DNA of 30,356 bases from JBPCOI01 sp051000395 (GTDB taxonomy: Bacteria > Actinomycetota > Actinomycetes > Mycobacteriales > Jatrophihabitantaceae): assembly GCA_051000395.1 (NCBI GenBank), contig JBPCOI010000055.1:1-30356 (forward strand), written 5' to 3'. Under the pieces are notes generated by a model, which did not search any database, was not told where the DNA came from, and worked only from the letters and a program-made list of their open reading frames with translations. The translations under genes were made by a program, and so were the position numbers. How positions within the stretch are numbered: position 1 is the first letter of the stretch; each line of letters begins with the position of its first letter. Positions 28,392-30,356 of the stretch are shown here, piece after piece.

Positions 28392-29207
28392 TCAGTGACC
28401 CGTCGGTGACGCGTACTTCGGTGTCGGCAGCGAATGGGTGACCTTGATCGTGACAGTGGTGCGCTCGGTGGTGCTGAGATTGCCCCCCGCCGCCCGCACC
28501 GTCGCCGCGACGCCACCGGGGATGTTGAGTGCGGTGTCCAGCGTCTTCGGGTCGCCGATCGCGACCACCTGGTACGGAGCCGCGAGCTCGGTCCTGTCGA
28601 CGGCGACGGCTCCGGTCGAGCCGGTGAAGGCGGTGTCCGTGCCGACGCGCACGGGCCCGAACTGGATCGCCTCCGCGCCCGCGCCACGCAGCTCCTCGAC
28701 GACGTCGAGCAAGTCTTCCGGGCCCAGCTTGTGCTCAGGGTCGGTGACAACGACGATCAGCCCGGGCCCGGTCGCGGGCAGGGTGCCGAGCAGCACACCG
28801 AGGGCGTTCGCGTCCTGCTCGGCCTGCTGCCGGGCGACGGCCGAGCGGTCGCCGCTGTCGCGCAACTGGCGCATCGTCTGCTGCAGCTCGGCGATCTGCT
28901 GGCGCAGCCGGTCGGCCCTCGCGTTCTGGTTGTCGAGGATGCCGATCAGGTCGTCCTCTCGCAGATTGGACAGGCTGTCGGACTGCGAGTTGGCGTGCAC
29001 CTGGACCGCGATCGCGAAACCGAGCAGTGCGGTGAGCACGCCGATGAGCGCGCCGGCTCGTACCCGTCCGGCGCGCCGAGCGGTGCGGGTGGTGGCGAGC
29101 TCGGGATCGGGTTCGCGCGGGGTGTCCCCGCCGCGTGCCGACTCGCGATCGCGGCGCGGGCCCCCCCGGCCGGGTGGACGGGTCTTTCGGCGCGGCTGTC
29201 TTGCCAT
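28392..29207 (-). CDS. DUF881 membrane protein (Rv1825 type)
   Basis: A 271-residue protein. The first about 50 residues are highly basic (RQPRRKTRPPGRGGPRRDRE); one membrane helix follows (AGALIGVLTALLGFAIAVQV). Then comes a coiled coil (NARADRLRQQIAELQQTMRQL). The DUF881 domain covers GPGLIVVVTDP, LDVVEELRGAGAEAIQFGPVRV and PYQVVAIGDPKTLDTALN, with the expected fold outside the cell. DUF881 proteins resemble DivIC/YlxW-type division-linked proteins; function is not settled. It starts 1 base after the small basic protein gene and belongs to the same operon. Confidence 0.93.
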   Translation of the reverse strand: MARQPRRKTRPPGRGGPRRDRESARGGDTPREPDPELATTRTARRAGRVRAGALIGVLTALLGFAIAVQVHANSQSDSLSNLREDDLIGILDNQNARADRLRQQIAELQQTMRQLRDSGDRSAVARQQAEQDANALGVLLGTLPATGPGLIVVVTDPEHKLGPEDLLDVVEELRGAGAEAIQFGPVRVGTDTAFTGSTGAVAVDRTELAAPYQVVAIGDPKTLDTALNIPGGVAATVRAAGGNLSTTERTTVTIKVTHSLPTPKYASPTGH

Positions 29208-29208
29208 C

Positions 29209-29541
29209 TCAGGCCCGGAACAGGTGCCGACGGATCGCGGCGGCGTTGCCGAAGATCCGGATGCCGAGAACGACGACCACTGCGGTGGACAGTTCGCTGC
29301 CGACGCCCAGCTTGTCCCCGAGGAAGACGATCAATGCGGCCACGACGACGTTGGAGACGAAGGAGACGACGAAGACCTTCGCATCGAACATGCCGTCGAA
29401 TCGGGCGCGGAGGCCGCCGAAGACCGCGTCCAATGCGGCGACGACGGCGATCGGGAGGTAGGGCTCTAGCCAGGAGGGCACCGTCGGGCGCAGGACGAGA
29501 CCGACGACCACGCCGACGACGAGGGCGAGCGCGGGGATCAT
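29209..29541 (-). CDS. Small basic family membrane protein (DUF1290)
   Basis: A 110-residue membrane protein of the small basic protein (DUF1290) family, always found between two DUF881 genes in actinobacteria. Hydrophobic helices: MIPALALVVGVVVGLVL, PYLPIAVVAALDAVFGGLRA, VFVVSFVSNVVVAALIVFLG and AVVVVLGIRIFGNAA. The FGGLRARFDG and LGIRIFGNAAAIRRHLF segments are signatures. ATG at 29539-29541 overlaps the stop of the upstream DUF881 gene (ATGA), giving translational coupling. The frame is open further upstream as a shadow of that gene. Function unknown, probably membrane or division linked. Confidence 0.94.
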   Translation of the reverse strand: MIPALALVVGVVVGLVLRPTVPSWLEPYLPIAVVAALDAVFGGLRARFDGMFDAKVFVVSFVSNVVVAALIVFLGDKLGVGSELSTAVVVVLGIRIFGNAAAIRRHLFRA

Positions 29542-30344
29542 CGGCCGCCTCCGCCCGGGACCCGGGCGTAACGCGGCGTCACCGGTGCGCTGGCCGGCAG
29601 CGACAGCTTGGTCTGCTCGCTGAAGCTGAAGCCGATGTTGTCGGCCCCGGCCAGCGTCTGGTAGCGGCTGGCGACGGCACTCGAGGCGAAACCGGTCGCG
29701 AGGTCGTCCCCGTTGCCGACGGCCCGAATCGTGTACGGGGAGGTGATCGGCTGGAAGTCGACCAGCACCGCCTGGCCGGCGAAGCGCACCGCGGATGTCG
29801 GGGTCAGCCGGATGTCGTTCACCGACATCGCTTCGGCACCGTCGGCCCACAGCTCGTTGACGACGCTGCGCACATCACGGTCGGTGAGGATATTGCCCGA
29901 CCCGATCGGCGTGCTGCCGCCGCGCCCGGGCGCGGCAGTCGAGGGCGCCGCCGGCGGGGGCTCACTCAACGTCACTTCCAGACCAGGTCCGGACACCGCA
30001 AGCTCCCCCGCGGCGAGCTGGAGGCGCCCTAGCGTCGCGCTGAGCGAGCCGGTGTCGCTGAGCGCCCTATCGCGCAGCGTGCTCAGCTGCGAATCCAGTG
30101 AGGCTACCGTCGAGGAGAGCGCGGCGTCCTGCCGCTGCGCGTCGCGCACCCGGGCGACGAGGCTGTCGTGCACCTTCGCCACCTCCGGCGCGTCACGATT
30201 TGCGTGCAGGTAGGCGACGACGAGCACGAAGCCGACGAGCAGGCAGCCGAGGGCCGCGGTAGGTCCGTCGTACCAGCGCCGGCCCGGCGGGGCGCGGGGG
30301 AAAGAGGGTGCCTTTTCTCGACCCCAGGCCCCCCCGTTTCTCAA
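29538..30344 (-). CDS. DUF881 membrane protein (Rv1823 type), 5' end uncertain
   Basis: A second DUF881 protein of at least 268 residues. One membrane helix (LGCLLVGFVLVVAYLHA) follows a basic start. A coiled coil comes next (LSSTVASLDSQLSTLRDRAL), then the DUF881 domain (GPGLEVTLSEP, VRSVVNELWADGAEAMSVNDIRLTP, PYTIRAVGN). A Pro/Ala/Gly-rich insertion (PPPAAPSTAAPGRGG) splits the early domain. The only start-like codon near the edge is TTG at 30342-30344, and the frame stays open to the window end. The true start may therefore lie outside. Its stop overlaps the small basic protein start by 4 bases. Confidence 0.9.
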   Translation of the reverse strand: MRNGGAWGREKAPSFPRAPPGRRWYDGPTAALGCLLVGFVLVVAYLHANRDAPEVAKVHDSLVARVRDAQRQDAALSSTVASLDSQLSTLRDRALSDTGSLSATLGRLQLAAGELAVSGPGLEVTLSEPPPAAPSTAAPGRGGSTPIGSGNILTDRDVRSVVNELWADGAEAMSVNDIRLTPTSAVRFAGQAVLVDFQPITSPYTIRAVGNGDDLATGFASSAVASRYQTLAGADNIGFSFSEQTKLSLPASAPVTPRYARVPGGGGR

Positions 30345-30356
30345 ACCGTCTTCTCT

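Overview
The window is about 70% G+C and reads as the chromosome of an actinobacterium. It encodes Pup, 20S proteasome subunits, the Pup ligase PafA, the WYL pair PafB/PafC, HelY, GarA and FtsR. Local gene order follows two blocks known from Mycobacterium tuberculosis: Rv2090-Rv2097c plus the prcA-prcB-pup block, and Rv1823-Rv1832. The sequence alone does not fix genus or species. It is a non-mycobacterial actinomycete, and a Frankia/Jatrophihabitans/Geodermatophilus-like lineage is only a guess.

Left part (1-5400): the N-terminal part of apolipoprotein N-acyltransferase, a YtcJ-like amidohydrolase, a divergent LacI-type regulator overlapping a small 5'-3' exonuclease, then a convergent DUF4333 membrane protein with a long Gln/Tyr/Gly tail.

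Central directon (5435-15893, all minus strand), in transcription order: pafA, a five-gene insertion, pafB, pafC, a small one-helix membrane protein where tatA normally sits, tatC, a YihY-type membrane protein and helY. The insertion (12455-14477) is the most unusual part. It holds a YbaB-like protein, an EspC-like secreted partner with a YxxxE signal, a CpnT-type WxG N-terminal domain, an R-S-ExE ADP-ribosyltransferase toxin domain and a small acidic candidate immunity protein. This is a type VII (ESX) polymorphic toxin module placed between pafA and pafB. The WxG domain and the toxin domain lie in the same reading frame and are parted only by one TGA and two codons, so they look like one toxin gene that is split or interrupted.

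Between pafA and the proteasome genes (16047-18118, plus strand) sits an alkane-oxidation set: alkB, rubredoxin and a TetR/AlkX-type regulator. The regulator is also interrupted by a single in-frame TGA, and its C-terminal domain continues in the same frame. Convergent to it are prcA, prcB and pup (Pup ends in GGE), then a Zur/Fur-type regulator.

Right part (20620-30356): gcvP behind a single-aptamer glycine riboswitch, a divergent galE-like epimerase, a small three-helix membrane protein, a MerR regulator, a DUF151 bifunctional nuclease, FtsR (MerR), a GarA variant with a zinc ribbon, gcvH, and DUF881 / small basic protein / DUF881. Glycine cleavage (gcvP, gcvH), GarA control of 2-oxoglutarate use and division control (FtsR) are kept together as in mycobacteria.

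No tRNA, rRNA, CRISPR array, insertion sequence or phage gene was seen. No gene-free stretch exceeds 300 bases; the longest is 23506-23786, which holds the riboswitch and divergent promoters.
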